DNA of 64,000 bases from Treponema sp. (GCA_016290995.1 JAEEVR010000006.1:1-64000); one strand, 5' to 3'; numbered from the stretch's first letter, positions 1 to 8,770 are shown. Notes: generated from the sequence alone by a model not told the origin. A program made the numbers and translations.

Positions 1-1
1 C

Positions 2-790
2 GACAAGCCGATGATTTACTACCCGGTCAGCGTTCTTATGTTGGCTGGAATTCGCGAGGTTTTGATAATTTCCACTCCGCGAGACATAAGCGTTTTTAAG
101 GAGCTTTTTGGCGACGGCTCTTGGCTGGGAATGCGCTTTGAGTACGCCGTTCAGGAAAGCCCTCGCGGCTTGGCCGACGCCTTTATCGTCGGAGAGAAAT
201 TTATTGGGGGGGACTCCGTAGCCCTTGTCCTTGGCGACAATATCTTTTATGGCCAGGCCTTTAGCGAATCGCTAAAGAATTCCAAGCAAAGAATAGACAA
301 TGAGGGCGGAGCGGTAATCTTTGGCTATTACATCAAGAACCCCACTGCCTACGGAGTCGTTGAATTTGACAAAAATGGAAAGGTTTTGGGAATCGAGGAA
401 AAGCCTGAAAAGCCTAAGTCTAACTACGCCGTTCCAGGCCTATACTTTTACGACAATTCCGTCGTTCAAATAGCCAAGGACGTAAAGCCTTCCGCCCGCG
501 GCGAAATCGAAATCACCAGCGTAAACAATGCCTACTTGGAAAAAGGAAAGCTTAGCGTCGAGTTGTTGGGCCGAGGCCTCACTTGGCTTGACACAGGCAC
601 TTACGACGGCCTTTTGGACGCTGGTAACTTTATCGCCACGATTCAAAAGCGAAGCGGCCTTTACGTAAGCTGTTTGGAAGAGATTTCATACAAGAACGGC
701 TGGATTGGCCGCGACGAATTGCTAAAGCTTGCCGCGGGCTACAAAACGTCTTACGGCGAATACCTTAGATTTTTGGCGCAAGAAAGCTAA
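2..790 (+). CDS. rfbA: Glucose-1-phosphate thymidylyltransferase, 5' end outside window
   Basis: This enzyme joins dTTP and glucose-1-phosphate to give dTDP-glucose, the first step to dTDP-rhamnose and related sugars. The reading frame is open from base 2 (residues DKPM), so the N-terminal GGxGTRLxP loop lies upstream of the window. The first methionine at base 11 is internal. Visible family blocks are YYPVSVLMLAGIREVLIIST, VLGDNIFYG, the EEKP segment and the LTWLDTGTYDGLLDAG block near the C-terminus, all typical of RfbA/RmlA. rfbC follows after 9 bases in the same direction, consistent with a deoxysugar operon. rfbB and rfbD are not in the window. Confidence 0.95.
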   Translation, partial: DKPMIYYPVSVLMLAGIREVLIISTPRDISVFKELFGDGSWLGMRFEYAVQESPRGLADAFIVGEKFIGGDSVALVLGDNIFYGQAFSESLKNSKQRIDNEGGAVIFGYYIKNPTAYGVVEFDKNGKVLGIEEKPEKPKSNYAVPGLYFYDNSVVQIAKDVKPSARGEIEITSVNNAYLEKGKLSVELLGRGLTWLDTGTYDGLLDAGNFIATIQKRSGLYVSCLEEISYKNGWIGRDELLKLAAGYKTSYGEYLRFLAQES

Positions 791-799
791 GGTTTTTAG

Positions 800-1399
800 A
801 TGGGGTTTGAATTTAAGGAATGCGGCATAAAGGGCCTTTTTGAGATCATTCCGAAAGTTTACGGAGACGGCCGCGGCAGTTTTTTTGAATCCTACAATGA
901 AAAGGATTTTTTCGCGGCTGGAATAACGGAACGCTTTGCGCAGGACAACCAATCTTTTTCAACAAAAGGCGTTTTGCGCGGCTTGCACTTTCAAAAACGC
1001 CATCCCCAAGGAAAAATAATTCGCGTTCTTAAGGGCAAAGTTTTTGACGTTGCCGTTGACCTTAGGGAAAACAGTCCTACATTTGGAAAGTGGCAAGGGC
1101 TTGTCTTGGATTTTGAAAAGCAAAACCAATTATACATTCCCAAAGGCTTTGCGCACGGCTTTTTTGTTTTAAGCGACGAGGCCATTTCTTCTTACAAGTG
1201 TTCGGATTTTTATTATCCCGAAGACGAGGACGGCCTTATGTGGAACGATCCTACGATAAATGTCGATTGGTTTGGCGCCGCGCAAGTCGCCGGTCAAAGC
1301 GTCGAGCCCATATTGTCCGAAAAAGATAAAAAACATCCAACCTTTGATCCTCAAAAAAAATACTTTAACTTTGACGCTTCGGCATGGCTGGGCGATTGA
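800..1399 (+). CDS. rfbC: dTDP-4-dehydrorhamnose 3,5-epimerase
   Basis: RmlC-type cupin epimerase of 199 residues, slightly longer than the usual 180-190. It epimerises dTDP-4-keto-6-deoxyglucose in rhamnose synthesis. Family motifs are DGRGSFFESY near residue 25, the SFSTKGVLRGLHFQ block with the catalytic His, VFDVAVDLRENSPTFGKW, and YIPKGFAHGFFVLSD. It sits 9 bases after rfbA and 14 bases before a glycosyltransferase, so the three genes are probably co-transcribed. Nothing in the sequence suggests loss of activity. Confidence 0.95.
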   Translation: MGFEFKECGIKGLFEIIPKVYGDGRGSFFESYNEKDFFAAGITERFAQDNQSFSTKGVLRGLHFQKRHPQGKIIRVLKGKVFDVAVDLRENSPTFGKWQGLVLDFEKQNQLYIPKGFAHGFFVLSDEAISSYKCSDFYYPEDEDGLMWNDPTINVDWFGAAQVAGQSVEPILSEKDKKHPTFDPQKKYFNFDASAWLGD

Positions 1400-1413
1400 T
1401 TTAGGAGCTGAGC

Positions 1414-2484
1414 GTGAAAAAAAAGATCCTTGCAATTAACGGCGAATTTTTTTGCAAAAACCTTACGGGCATCGAGCGCGTGGCCACCGACACTTTGCTG
1501 GAATTGGACGCGCTTGTGTCGCCCGGCAGCGTTGAGTTGGTTCTTCCCGCCAACGCCCAAAACGTTCCCCAATACAAAAACATTAAATGCGTAACGCTGC
1601 CTGTCGCGGCGGCTTTCTTCCCAAAGTGGACGCAAATCCATTTTCAAAAATACGTTTTTTTCAATCGCCGCGTAAGCCTTGATTTTTCAAACACTTGCCC
1701 TTACTTTTGTCCCGGCGTGGAATTCTTGCACGACATTTACGCAAAGCTTTATCCTTCCGACTTTAAAAGCCGCCGCGACAAGCTGATTCTTCTTTACAGC
1801 AAGATTATGTACCGCCGAATCGCAAAGAAGGCAAAGAAAATTATCGCCGTAAGCGAATACACAAAAAAAACGATTGTCGACGTTTACAAGGCCGATCCAA
1901 AAAGAATCGAAGTAATATACGACGGACTTGGCTCTTACAAGGATATAAAACCCGATTTCACTGTTTTTGACCGACTTCCGCAATTAAAAGAAAAGGAATT
2001 TTACTTTACGCTGGGAAGTCTTTCCACCCGCAAAAACCTAAAATGGATTGCCGAGAACGCGCGGCTTTTTCCAAACGCGTTCTTCGCTGTGTCTGGAAAG
2101 CCGCTTCCGTCGGTGGTTCCGCCGGAACTGGAGGCGATGAAAGCTCTGCCCAATGTTTTAATGACAGGATATCTTTCGGACAGCGAGGTAAAGGCGCTGC
2201 TTTCCAAGTGCAAGGCCTTTGTGTTTCCGACTTACTTTGAGGGCTTTGGACTTCCGCCGCTTGAGGCCTTGAGCTGCGGCGCGCGGATTGTTGTTTCAAA
2301 CAGGACGTCGCTTCCTGAAATTTACAAGGATTGCGCGCATTACATCGACCCCGACAATCCGAATGTCGACATAAGCGAATTGCTAAAGGAGCCAGTTGCG
2401 ACGCCCGCTGTTTTGCTAAAAGAGCTTACGGCGCAAAACTCCGCGCGCCGCTTGTTTGAGGTTATTAAGGAAGTTTTGGGCTAG
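1414..2484 (+). CDS. GT4-type glycosyltransferase
   Basis: 356 residues beginning with a GTG codon preceded by GGAGCTGA. The C-terminal half has the GT4/GT-B signature: a GSLSTRKNL loop, then TGYLSDSEVKALLSKC, then the EX7E donor-sugar motif in EGFGLPPLEALSCGARIVVS. Such enzymes transfer a sugar from a nucleotide donor to a growing glycan. Donor and acceptor cannot be read from sequence, although rfbA-rfbC directly upstream makes a deoxyhexose donor a fair guess. Its TAG stop shares the tetranucleotide CTAG (2481-2484) with the stop of the convergent glycosyltransferase. Confidence 0.88.
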   Translation: MKKKILAINGEFFCKNLTGIERVATDTLLELDALVSPGSVELVLPANAQNVPQYKNIKCVTLPVAAAFFPKWTQIHFQKYVFFNRRVSLDFSNTCPYFCPGVEFLHDIYAKLYPSDFKSRRDKLILLYSKIMYRRIAKKAKKIIAVSEYTKKTIVDVYKADPKRIEVIYDGLGSYKDIKPDFTVFDRLPQLKEKEFYFTLGSLSTRKNLKWIAENARLFPNAFFAVSGKPLPSVVPPELEAMKALPNVLMTGYLSDSEVKALLSKCKAFVFPTYFEGFGLPPLEALSCGARIVVSNRTSLPEIYKDCAHYIDPDNPNVDISELLKEPVATPAVLLKELTAQNSARRLFEVIKEVLG

Positions 2485-3611
2485 CCGCGGATTTTGGCCA
2501 AGGTTTCTTCGCAGGCGGCCTTGAATTCCTTTATAAAACGGTCGCGGCTAAAGGTCTTGGCGTGGGCCGCGATTTTCTTAGCGTCAAACTTTTCCGCCGC
2601 GTCTAATTTTTCAAAGGCTTGGATTGCGGCGGCGCAAGATTCCGCGGTTTGCTCGGCAAAGAAGACGCCCGTTTTGTTTTCCACGACAGTTTCAGTAGCG
2701 CCGCCTTTTCCAAATGCGATGACTGGCGTTCCGCAAGCTTGGGACTCTAGGGGAGTGAGGCCAAAGTCTTCTTCCGCGCAAAAAATCAAAGCCTTGGCTT
2801 CGTACAAGTAGTTTCGGACGGCTTCGTCGCTCGCGCGCCCGGCAAAGACAATGTTTGGGTTTCCCGCGGCGAGTTTTTTAAGATTTTTTTCTTCTGGGCC
2901 GCCGCCAATTACGACCAATTTTTTTCCAAGCGACGCGCAGGCTTGGATGGCGATGTCGGCGCGCTTGTATTGAACTAGGCGCGAAAAGAAAACATAATAG
3001 TCTTTTTTTTCGACGGCGTTTGTCGAAGGATAAAAGCGCCTTTCGTTTACGGGCGAGTAAATCACTTGCGCGTCGCGATTCCAAAATTTTTTTATTCGCC
3101 GCGCAATGTATTTTGAATTCGCTATTATCGTGTCTATTCGTTGCGCGCTTGTGTAGTCCCACAAGCGAATTTGCGGCATCCATTTGTCCATAAAAAAGCG
3201 GGTCAAAAAGCCGCTCCTTCTTTTGTAGTCAAAGAAAAGGTCCCAGGCGTATCGCATCGGTGTGTGGACATATGCTACTTGCGCGGTGGAAGGCGGCGTT
3301 ATGACTCCTTTGGCGCAAGACGACGACGAGCAAATTACCAAGTCGTAGCCTGTAAAGTCAAAGGCTTCTATCGCCGCCGGCATGAACTTTAAAAGCTTTG
3401 TGTAAATTTTTGTGGCGAACGGAATTTTTTGAAGGCGGCTTGTATGGATCGCGTTTTTTTCAAAATGGCCCTTAAGCTTTTTTTTGTCGTAAACAAGAGT
3501 GTAAATGTCAGCGTCTGGATAAATGTCCAGCGCAAGCTCGCACCAAGTTTCCGCTCCGCCGTAATTGACGAGCCAATCATGAACCAACGCTACTTTCAAT
3601 TTTTTTTCCAT
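2481..3611 (-). CDS. GT4-type glycosyltransferase
   Basis: 376 residues. The N-terminus has VALVHDWLVNYGGAE, the glycine-rich acceptor-side loop found in mannosyltransferase-like GT4 enzymes such as the WbaZ group. The C-terminal Rossmann half carries the donor-site EX7E motif in EDFGLTPLESQACGTPVIAF. It is the last gene of the leftward operon starting at manC, 16 bases after the heptose bifunctional enzyme. It probably adds mannose or heptose to a surface glycan; that is inferred from the neighbours, because the fold does not fix the sugar. The stop overlaps the convergent gene by four bases, with no terminator between. Confidence 0.88.
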   Translation of the reverse strand: MEKKLKVALVHDWLVNYGGAETWCELALDIYPDADIYTLVYDKKKLKGHFEKNAIHTSRLQKIPFATKIYTKLLKFMPAAIEAFDFTGYDLVICSSSSCAKGVITPPSTAQVAYVHTPMRYAWDLFFDYKRRSGFLTRFFMDKWMPQIRLWDYTSAQRIDTIIANSKYIARRIKKFWNRDAQVIYSPVNERRFYPSTNAVEKKDYYVFFSRLVQYKRADIAIQACASLGKKLVVIGGGPEEKNLKKLAAGNPNIVFAGRASDEAVRNYLYEAKALIFCAEEDFGLTPLESQACGTPVIAFGKGGATETVVENKTGVFFAEQTAESCAAAIQAFEKLDAAEKFDAKKIAAHAKTFSRDRFIKEFKAACEETLAKIRG

Positions 3612-3627
3612 GTTACTGTTCGCTCCG

Positions 3628-4932
3628 TTACAAGGAGATTTTATTCAGCGCTTCAAGCAAATTTCCGTTCCGCTCGCAAAGGACGCTTTGCTTCAATCCG
3701 GCGGCTTGGCCGCATTCAACGTCTTTGTCGCGGTCGCCAATCATGTATGATGCCGAAAGGTCGATGTTAAAGTCGCGCGCCGCCTGCAAAACCATGCCCG
3801 CCTTGGGCTTTCTGCATTCGCAGTCGCGCTTGTATTCCGGCCGCTCGCCCTCAAAGCCCTTGTCAGGGTGGTGGGGGCAAAAGTAAAGGCCGTCGATGTA
3901 GGCGCCCTCGCGGCCCAAAAGCGTTTCGAGTTTTGCGTGTATTTCATTCAATTGTTGGAGCGTGATTTCGCCGCGCGCGATTACCGGTTGGTTTGTGATT
4001 ACGATTGCCAAATAACCCGCTTGGTTTATTTTCTTTACCGCTTCGGCGGCACCCGGCAAAAGCTCTAGGTCGTCGATGTTTGTCAAAAAGTTCACTTCCT
4101 TGTTTAGCGTTCCGTCGCGGTCAAGGAAGATAGCGCGCTGCTTTTGCGAAAGGTTTTTGTCCTGGACAAGGCCGCTTTTAAGGTCGGCCTCAACTTGCTC
4201 CAGACGGTCGGGCGTTCCCATGTCCTTTATGTATTCGGTCGTGTCGTAGGCGTAAATGCGGCCGGTTTTTACGGCGGGCTTTAACACGTCCCGGTCAAGG
4301 TCAATCTTGTCGGGGTTTTCTGGATGGCGGGGAACGAGCGTCTTTTTTGTAAGGTCCAAAAGTTCCGGGCTTATGATTTGGATTCCCGCGTTGACTCGGT
4401 TTTTGTACCACAAGCGCTCGTCTTCTTTGGCAAGCCAAGCCGCGACTTTGTGGGTGTCCGCGGGCATGCCGCCGCTTCCTTCTTGCGGGTATTCAATCTC
4501 GGTGACGATGAGCGAGGAGTCGTAAGGATGGTTGTTGGGGTGCGTCATAAGGCTTGCGAGCGCTTTCTTTTCTTGGTGAAAGTTTATGAAGCGGTTAAAG
4601 TCTATGTCAAAAATCGTGTCGCCGCACAAGAGCAAAAAGTCTTTGTCCAAGCCTTGCGCCTTGAACAAAAAGCCCGCCGTTCCAAGCGGCTCCTTTTCTT
4701 CGTAGTAGGAAATGTCAACGCCGAACTTTTTTCCGTCGCCAAAGTAGTCGCGGATAAAATTGCCCAAGTGGCCGATTCCTATCAAGATGTCGGTGATTCC
4801 GTTTTTTTTGAGGCATTCGATTTGCCATTCCAAAATGGGCTTTCCTAAAACTGGAATCATCGGCTTTGGAATGTCGCTCCGCACGCTTGCGATTCTTGTT
4901 CCTTTTCCGCCGGCCATTATGACAGCTTTCAT
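3628..4932 (-). CDS. Heptose-1-phosphate nucleotidyltransferase / heptose-bisphosphate phosphatase fusion (HddC-GmhB)
   Basis: Fusion of two enzymes of GDP-heptose synthesis, 434 residues. Residues 1-230 are a sugar nucleotidyltransferase (MAGGKGTR loop, DIPKPMIPVLGKPILE, LLLCGDTIFDID). From about 266 the protein is a HAD-IIIA phosphatase with the DRDGT nucleophile motif, the NQPVIARG segment, the Cys/His zinc loop (CPHHPDKGF then CECRKPK) and GDRDKDVE. With gmhA and hddA just upstream it completes the route from sedoheptulose-7-phosphate to GDP-D-glycero-alpha-D-manno-heptose in three genes. GDP rather than ADP as carrier is inferred from the alpha-anomer kinase next door. Co-transcribed with neighbours (gap 13 bases). 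Confidence 0.88.
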   Translation of the reverse strand: MKAVIMAGGKGTRIASVRSDIPKPMIPVLGKPILEWQIECLKKNGITDILIGIGHLGNFIRDYFGDGKKFGVDISYYEEKEPLGTAGFLFKAQGLDKDFLLLCGDTIFDIDFNRFINFHQEKKALASLMTHPNNHPYDSSLIVTEIEYPQEGSGGMPADTHKVAAWLAKEDERLWYKNRVNAGIQIISPELLDLTKKTLVPRHPENPDKIDLDRDVLKPAVKTGRIYAYDTTEYIKDMGTPDRLEQVEADLKSGLVQDKNLSQKQRAIFLDRDGTLNKEVNFLTNIDDLELLPGAAEAVKKINQAGYLAIVITNQPVIARGEITLQQLNEIHAKLETLLGREGAYIDGLYFCPHHPDKGFEGERPEYKRDCECRKPKAGMVLQAARDFNIDLSASYMIGDRDKDVECGQAAGLKQSVLCERNGNLLEALNKISL

Positions 4933-4945
4933 AGTCGCGCGCCCT

Positions 4946-5578
4946 TTACTCTTTCCAAAAATATTCTTCTATTGTCAAGCACAAGGCGTGGTATACGGGA
5001 AGATGTAATTCTTGGATTTTAAACGTTTCGTTTTCGGGAACGACAATCGAAACGTCGGCAAGAGCCTTGCATTTTCCGCCTGTCTTTCCTGTAAGCGCGA
5101 CAGTCTTTACGCCAATCGCCTTTGCGACGGCGAGCGCGTAAATCACGTCCTTGGAATTTCCGCTAGTGCTGATTCCCAAAAAGACGTCTTCTTTTTTTCC
5201 AAAGCCCATAACTTGCTGCGCGAACAAAACGTTACCGTCAACGTCGTTCAAGCTCGCCGTCATCAAGGCGGAATTGTTGGTCAGCGCGATGGCGGGAAGC
5301 GAGCCCTGCAATTTGTCGCTAAGATACGCTCCCGTGTCCGAGTCGATCGCGGAAAGCGCGTCCAAAAATTTTTGGTCGGGCTTTCTTTTCTTTACGAAAG
5401 ACTTAAGAAGTTCGCCTGTGATGTGATCGCTGTCAGCGGCGCTTCCGCCGTTTCCGGCGACGATTAGCTTTCCGCCGGCCTTGTATGAGTTGATTATAGC
5501 GTCGGCCGCGGCGCGAATGTCTTTTTCGCAAACCGAAAGGGCCGGGTAGCGTTCGATAAGTTCTTTGATGTAGTTCAT
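4946..5578 (-). CDS. gmhA: Sedoheptulose-7-phosphate isomerase
   Basis: SIS-domain isomerase of 210 residues converting sedoheptulose-7-phosphate to D-glycero-D-manno-heptose-7-phosphate. It has the phosphate-binding GNGGSAADSDHITGEL block near residue 43, the second loop GISTSGNSKDV near 135, and the C-terminal ELHLPVYHALCLTIEE helix typical of GmhA. The start codon shares one base with the stop of the upstream kinase, so translation is probably coupled. Confidence 0.92.
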   Translation of the reverse strand: MNYIKELIERYPALSVCEKDIRAAADAIINSYKAGGKLIVAGNGGSAADSDHITGELLKSFVKKRKPDQKFLDALSAIDSDTGAYLSDKLQGSLPAIALTNNSALMTASLNDVDGNVLFAQQVMGFGKKEDVFLGISTSGNSKDVIYALAVAKAIGVKTVALTGKTGGKCKALADVSIVVPENETFKIQELHLPVYHALCLTIEEYFWKE

Positions 5579-6576
5579 TAGATTTCCTCCGCGTTGTAGT
5601 AAATGACCTTTGTTCCTTCGTTTTCAAATTTGAACGGAATGTAAAGAAGGTCTTTCATAGCCTCGTGAACCGCGGCTTGCTTTTCCTTTTGAACGTAGAA
5701 AACCAAAAAGCCTCCGCCGCCCGCGCCTAAAAGCTTTCCGCCCAAGGCGCCGGCTTTGATTCCCTTTTCGTAAAGCGCGTCGATTCCGCTGGTAGAGACC
5801 GCGCTGCCGGTTTGCCGCTTTAGGCGCCAAGTTGTGTCCAAGAGGCGGCCAAAATCATCAAGGTCGGAATCTTTGTCTTGCAAAACTTTTTGCGCGTCGT
5901 CAACCAAGTCAAGCATTTTCTTCAATCGTTCGATTTTGGCCGCGCGCGTTTCTGGCGTGGATTGATTGGCCTTTTGCACGTCCGACGAAAAGCGGGTAAA
6001 GCCGGTAAAGAACATCATTAAGTTGTCGTTTAAAAGCCGCTTGCGTTCCGGCGAAATGATAATCGGAACGACGCTGTAATTGTTGTCCTTGAAATTTATT
6101 CGGTTCAAGCCGCCAAAACTCGCGGCGATTTGGTCTTGCCAACCGCCCGCTTCTTGGCAAAGGTCGCGCTCCAAGTGAATCGCTTGGTCGGCCAAAAGCC
6201 TTTTGTCGGCGTACTTTCCCTTAAGGCAATAAAAGGCGTTGAGCATTCCGACTGCAAAGGATGAAGACGTTCCCAAGCCGCTTCTGGCAGGAAGGTCGGC
6301 TTCGTAGGTCAAGCGGATGTCCTTTGTGTCCAAAAGCTTCATCGCCTCGCGCACCGCGGGGTGGACGATTTGGCTTTGGTCTGTGACTCGCTCGATTTTT
6401 GAATATGAAAGCTCTGTCTTGTAGTCAAAAAAAGGCGGCAAATGTCGTACCGTCACGTAACAGTATTTGTCGAAAGTTGTCGAAAGAACCGCTCCGCCGT
6501 ATTCGTTGAAGAATTCTTTCATGTCCGTTCCGCCTCCAAAGAAGCTCATGCGGAATGGGGTTTTTGTGATAATCAT
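5578..6576 (-). CDS. hddA: D-glycero-alpha-D-manno-heptose-7-phosphate kinase
   Basis: GHMP kinase of 332 residues. It starts with TPFRMSFFGGGTDMKEFF, a pattern typical of HddA, has the ATP-binding loop LPARSGLGTSSSFAVG near residue 100, and ends with KLLGAGGGGFLVFY. The family phosphorylates heptose-7-phosphate at C1 in the alpha configuration, which directs the sugar to the GDP-linked rather than the ADP-linked form. It sits between a glycosyltransferase (2-base gap) and gmhA. Confidence 0.9.
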   Translation of the reverse strand: MIITKTPFRMSFFGGGTDMKEFFNEYGGAVLSTTFDKYCYVTVRHLPPFFDYKTELSYSKIERVTDQSQIVHPAVREAMKLLDTKDIRLTYEADLPARSGLGTSSSFAVGMLNAFYCLKGKYADKRLLADQAIHLERDLCQEAGGWQDQIAASFGGLNRINFKDNNYSVVPIIISPERKRLLNDNLMMFFTGFTRFSSDVQKANQSTPETRAAKIERLKKMLDLVDDAQKVLQDKDSDLDDFGRLLDTTWRLKRQTGSAVSTSGIDALYEKGIKAGALGGKLLGAGGGGFLVFYVQKEKQAAVHEAMKDLLYIPFKFENEGTKVIYYNAEEI

Positions 6577-6578
6577 TC

Positions 6579-7661
6579 CTACATTTTAATGGAATCGGCG
6601 ATTCTTTTCAATACCGCTTGGGCGCTGAAACGGTATGAGTAGACGCGCTCCACGGGCGGAAGGGGCTCTTTTATCGTGTAATTTTCGACGATTTTTCGCG
6701 CCAAGTCGTCCGCGTCGCCCGCCCCAAAGAATGCCGCGGGAAGATTTTTGTATATTTCCTTAAATACCGGAATGTCCGAAATGACGGCGCGGGTTCCCGA
6801 ATAAAGGGCCTGCAGGGGTGGAACGCCAAAACCCTCGTAAAGGGATGGCTGGACCAAAAGGCGCGCCCGCGATATCAATTCCTTCAATTTCTCGTCGGGA
6901 AGAAAGCCTGTGAATTCGATTCCGTTTTTTTGAGCGTCTTGCATAAGGGCGTCCAATTCCGTGTCGCTTGTGCGGAAGTTTTCTTTTGAGCCTACAATCA
7001 AAAGCTGTGGAAGCGGGCGCGCCGCGTCTTGGGCTTGCTTCCGATTTTCGGCCGCGTCTTGGGCTTGCGAGCTGTCTTGTCGGGCCAAAATTTCTCGCGC
7101 CTTTAGGAAGGCCGGAATCAAGGTCTTGATTCCCTTGTGCGCCTTTATGTTTCCGACAAAGATAATCGTGTCGGTCTTTTGAACTTTTTTTAGCGGCTCC
7201 TCGTTGTAAAGGGGAACGCCTGAGTAAACGACGGTTATCGGTTTTTTGCAGTTAAGGCGCGCAAGGATTCGGCTCGTTGAAAATTCGCTTACGGTAAAGA
7301 TTTCGCGCGACTTGTTTATGGCTCTTTGGTAAATCGCTTTGCGCGCCATCGTTCCAAGCTTTCCGGCAAGCGGAAGGTCCAAAAATATCACGTCGTGAAT
7401 CGTCGTGAATATAGGAACTTTTATTCCGCGGCTAAAAAGGCGGCCGGGAACGTTGCAGTAGGGCGAAAAGAAAGCGTCGCATCCGTTGATTTTTTTTAGC
7501 TCGTCTTTGGGAAAGAAAAACATTTCCTTAAGCGAAAAAGGCTTTATGTCCGGCTTTATTTCAACGACTTCCGCTCCCGCTTTGAGCGTTGGAAGCATAT
7601 TGTCCAAAAAGGCGCCGATTCCGCTTTTTCCGCTCATGCGGAGGTCAACCGCGATTTTCAT
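6579..7661 (-). CDS. GT4-type glycosyltransferase with a repeat insert
   Basis: 360 residues from the ATG at 7661 (MKIAVDLRMSGKSGIGAFLD). An upstream in-frame extension lies inside manC and is rejected. The ATG overlaps the manC stop as TAATG, so the two are translationally coupled. The C-terminal domain has FVGNIKAHKGIKTL and the donor-site EX7E motif in YEGFGVPPLQALYSGTRAVIS, with Q at the position often held by E. Between the two halves there is a hydrophilic insert made of a repeated QAQDAA unit, encoded by two exact 18-base copies 30 bases apart (7021 and 7051). The acceptor is unknown. Confidence 0.87.
   Translation of the reverse strand: MKIAVDLRMSGKSGIGAFLDNMLPTLKAGAEVVEIKPDIKPFSLKEMFFFPKDELKKINGCDAFFSPYCNVPGRLFSRGIKVPIFTTIHDVIFLDLPLAGKLGTMARKAIYQRAINKSREIFTVSEFSTSRILARLNCKKPITVVYSGVPLYNEEPLKKVQKTDTIIFVGNIKAHKGIKTLIPAFLKAREILARQDSSQAQDAAENRKQAQDAARPLPQLLIVGSKENFRTSDTELDALMQDAQKNGIEFTGFLPDEKLKELISRARLLVQPSLYEGFGVPPLQALYSGTRAVISDIPVFKEIYKNLPAAFFGAGDADDLARKIVENYTIKEPLPPVERVYSYRFSAQAVLKRIADSIKM
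7021..7068 (-). repeat. Two 18-bp direct repeats inside a glycosyltransferase gene
   Basis: GCCGCGTCTTGGGCTTGC occurs at 7021-7038 and again at 7051-7068. On the coding strand it adds two QAQDAA blocks with a 10-codon period, so it keeps the reading frame. A near-identical 15-mer (GCTTCTTGGGCTTGC) is in the mutL linker around 49385. Confidence 0.9.
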
Positions 7662-8731
7662 TACAAGTATTCTTCCATGCCCTTTTCGCGCAGGGCGGCC
7701 AAAACTTTCTTTATGTCGCCGCAAGCGTCTTTGGCGCAAAGCAAAAGCGCGTCGTCGGCGTCGACCACAACCGTGTCCTTTAGGCCGACCGCGGCGATCA
7801 ATTTCTTTCCGCCCAGTATGACATTGCCTGAACAATTTACGGTTACGACTTTTCCTTCTATCGTGGAATTGGTGTCGTCGCTTTCCTTGATTCTTCCCAC
7901 CGCAAGCCAAGAGCCAACGTCGTCCCAGCCAAAGTCGCCGGGCAAAACCCAAACGTTCTTGGCTTTTTCCATGACGCCGTAATCGATTGACTGCGACTCA
8001 AGCGTCGGGAAAACTTCTTCCAAAGTTTTTTGGTAGTCCGCCGTTCCGATTGAAGCCTGGATTTTTTCAAGTCCATCGGCCATTTGCGGCATGAAGCTTT
8101 TTATGTTGGAAAGAATCGTGGAAACTTTCCAGATGAACATTCCGCTGTTCCAAAGGTATGAGCCGTCGGCAAGGTATTCCTTGGCTTTTTCGATGTCGGG
8201 CTTTTCCACAAAGCGCTCCACCTCAAAGGCCTCGCCGTCTTTTTTTTGCGAGTCGAACTTTATGTAGCCGTAGCCTGTTTCGGGATAGTTGGGCGTGATT
8301 CCAAGCGTGCAAAGGTTTGAGCCTTTTTCGGCCACCGCGAGGGCGTTTCGCAAGGTCTCTACGAACAGCCCGTCGTTTTTAATAAGGCTGTCGCTGGCCA
8401 AAACCATCATCAAGGCGTCGCCGTTTTTCTTTTGAACGTGGGCGGCTCCAAGTCCGATGCAGGGAGCGGTGTTGCGGCCGATCGGCTCGCAAAGAATGTT
8501 TTCTTCTGGGATTCCGGGAAGCTGCTCTTTTACGAGCGCCTTGTATTTTTGGTTTGTCGCGACGTAAACGTCTTGAATCGCGACCAAGGGCTTTATTCGG
8601 TCAACCGTAAGCTGAATCATCGTGCGGCTGTCGTTTGTAAGGCTTAAAAACTGTTTTGGAAGACTCTGTCGGCTTTTGGGCCAAAAACGCTCTCCGCGTC
8701 CGCCCGCCATAATCAAGGCTGTTGTTTTCAT
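7661..8731 (-). CDS. manC: Mannose-1-phosphate guanylyltransferase
   Basis: 356 residues from the ATG at 8731 (MKTTALIMAGGRGERFWPKS). It converts mannose-1-phosphate and GTP to GDP-mannose. Family blocks are the GGRGERFWP loop, EPIGRNTAPCIGLGA, EKP, YLWNSGMF, SIDYGVMEKA and FGWDDVGSW. The C-terminal isomerase domain of the longer ManC/AlgA proteins is absent. It is the first gene of the heptose/glycosyltransferase operon. A good promoter lies directly upstream, its -10 box 6 bases from the ATG. A TTG at 8770 would extend the protein, but it would put the -10 box inside the gene and does not match the family's N-terminus. Confidence 0.93.
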   Translation of the reverse strand: MKTTALIMAGGRGERFWPKSRQSLPKQFLSLTNDSRTMIQLTVDRIKPLVAIQDVYVATNQKYKALVKEQLPGIPEENILCEPIGRNTAPCIGLGAAHVQKKNGDALMMVLASDSLIKNDGLFVETLRNALAVAEKGSNLCTLGITPNYPETGYGYIKFDSQKKDGEAFEVERFVEKPDIEKAKEYLADGSYLWNSGMFIWKVSTILSNIKSFMPQMADGLEKIQASIGTADYQKTLEEVFPTLESQSIDYGVMEKAKNVWVLPGDFGWDDVGSWLAVGRIKESDDTNSTIEGKVVTVNCSGNVILGGKKLIAAVGLKDTVVVDADDALLLCAKDACGDIKKVLAALREKGMEEYL

Positions 8732-8737
8732 TCCAAC

Positions 8738-8766
8738 ATTATAGCGCGCTTTTCGCTCATTTGCAA
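8738..8766 (-). promoter_or_regulatory. manC promoter, predicted leaderless
   Basis: Minus strand: TTGCAA (8766-8761), 17-base spacer, TATAAT (8743-8738), then 6 bases to the ATG at 8731. A start point 7 bases after the -10 box is the A of the ATG. There is no Shine-Dalgarno sequence. Confidence 0.75.
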
Positions 8767-8770
8767 TCAA

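Noticed and set aside
2006..2299. Minus-strand open frames inside the first glycosyltransferase
   Set aside because: Shadows of the real gene in GC-biased third positions; Ser/Pro/Gln/Arg-rich and without ribosome sites.
7662..7952. N-terminal extension of the glycosyltransferase frame
   Set aside because: It lies wholly inside manC, is Arg/Gly-rich, and the family N-terminus begins at the ATG overlapping the manC stop.
8732..8770. TTG-initiated extension of manC
   Set aside because: It would contain both promoter boxes; orthologues begin at MKTTALIMAGG.
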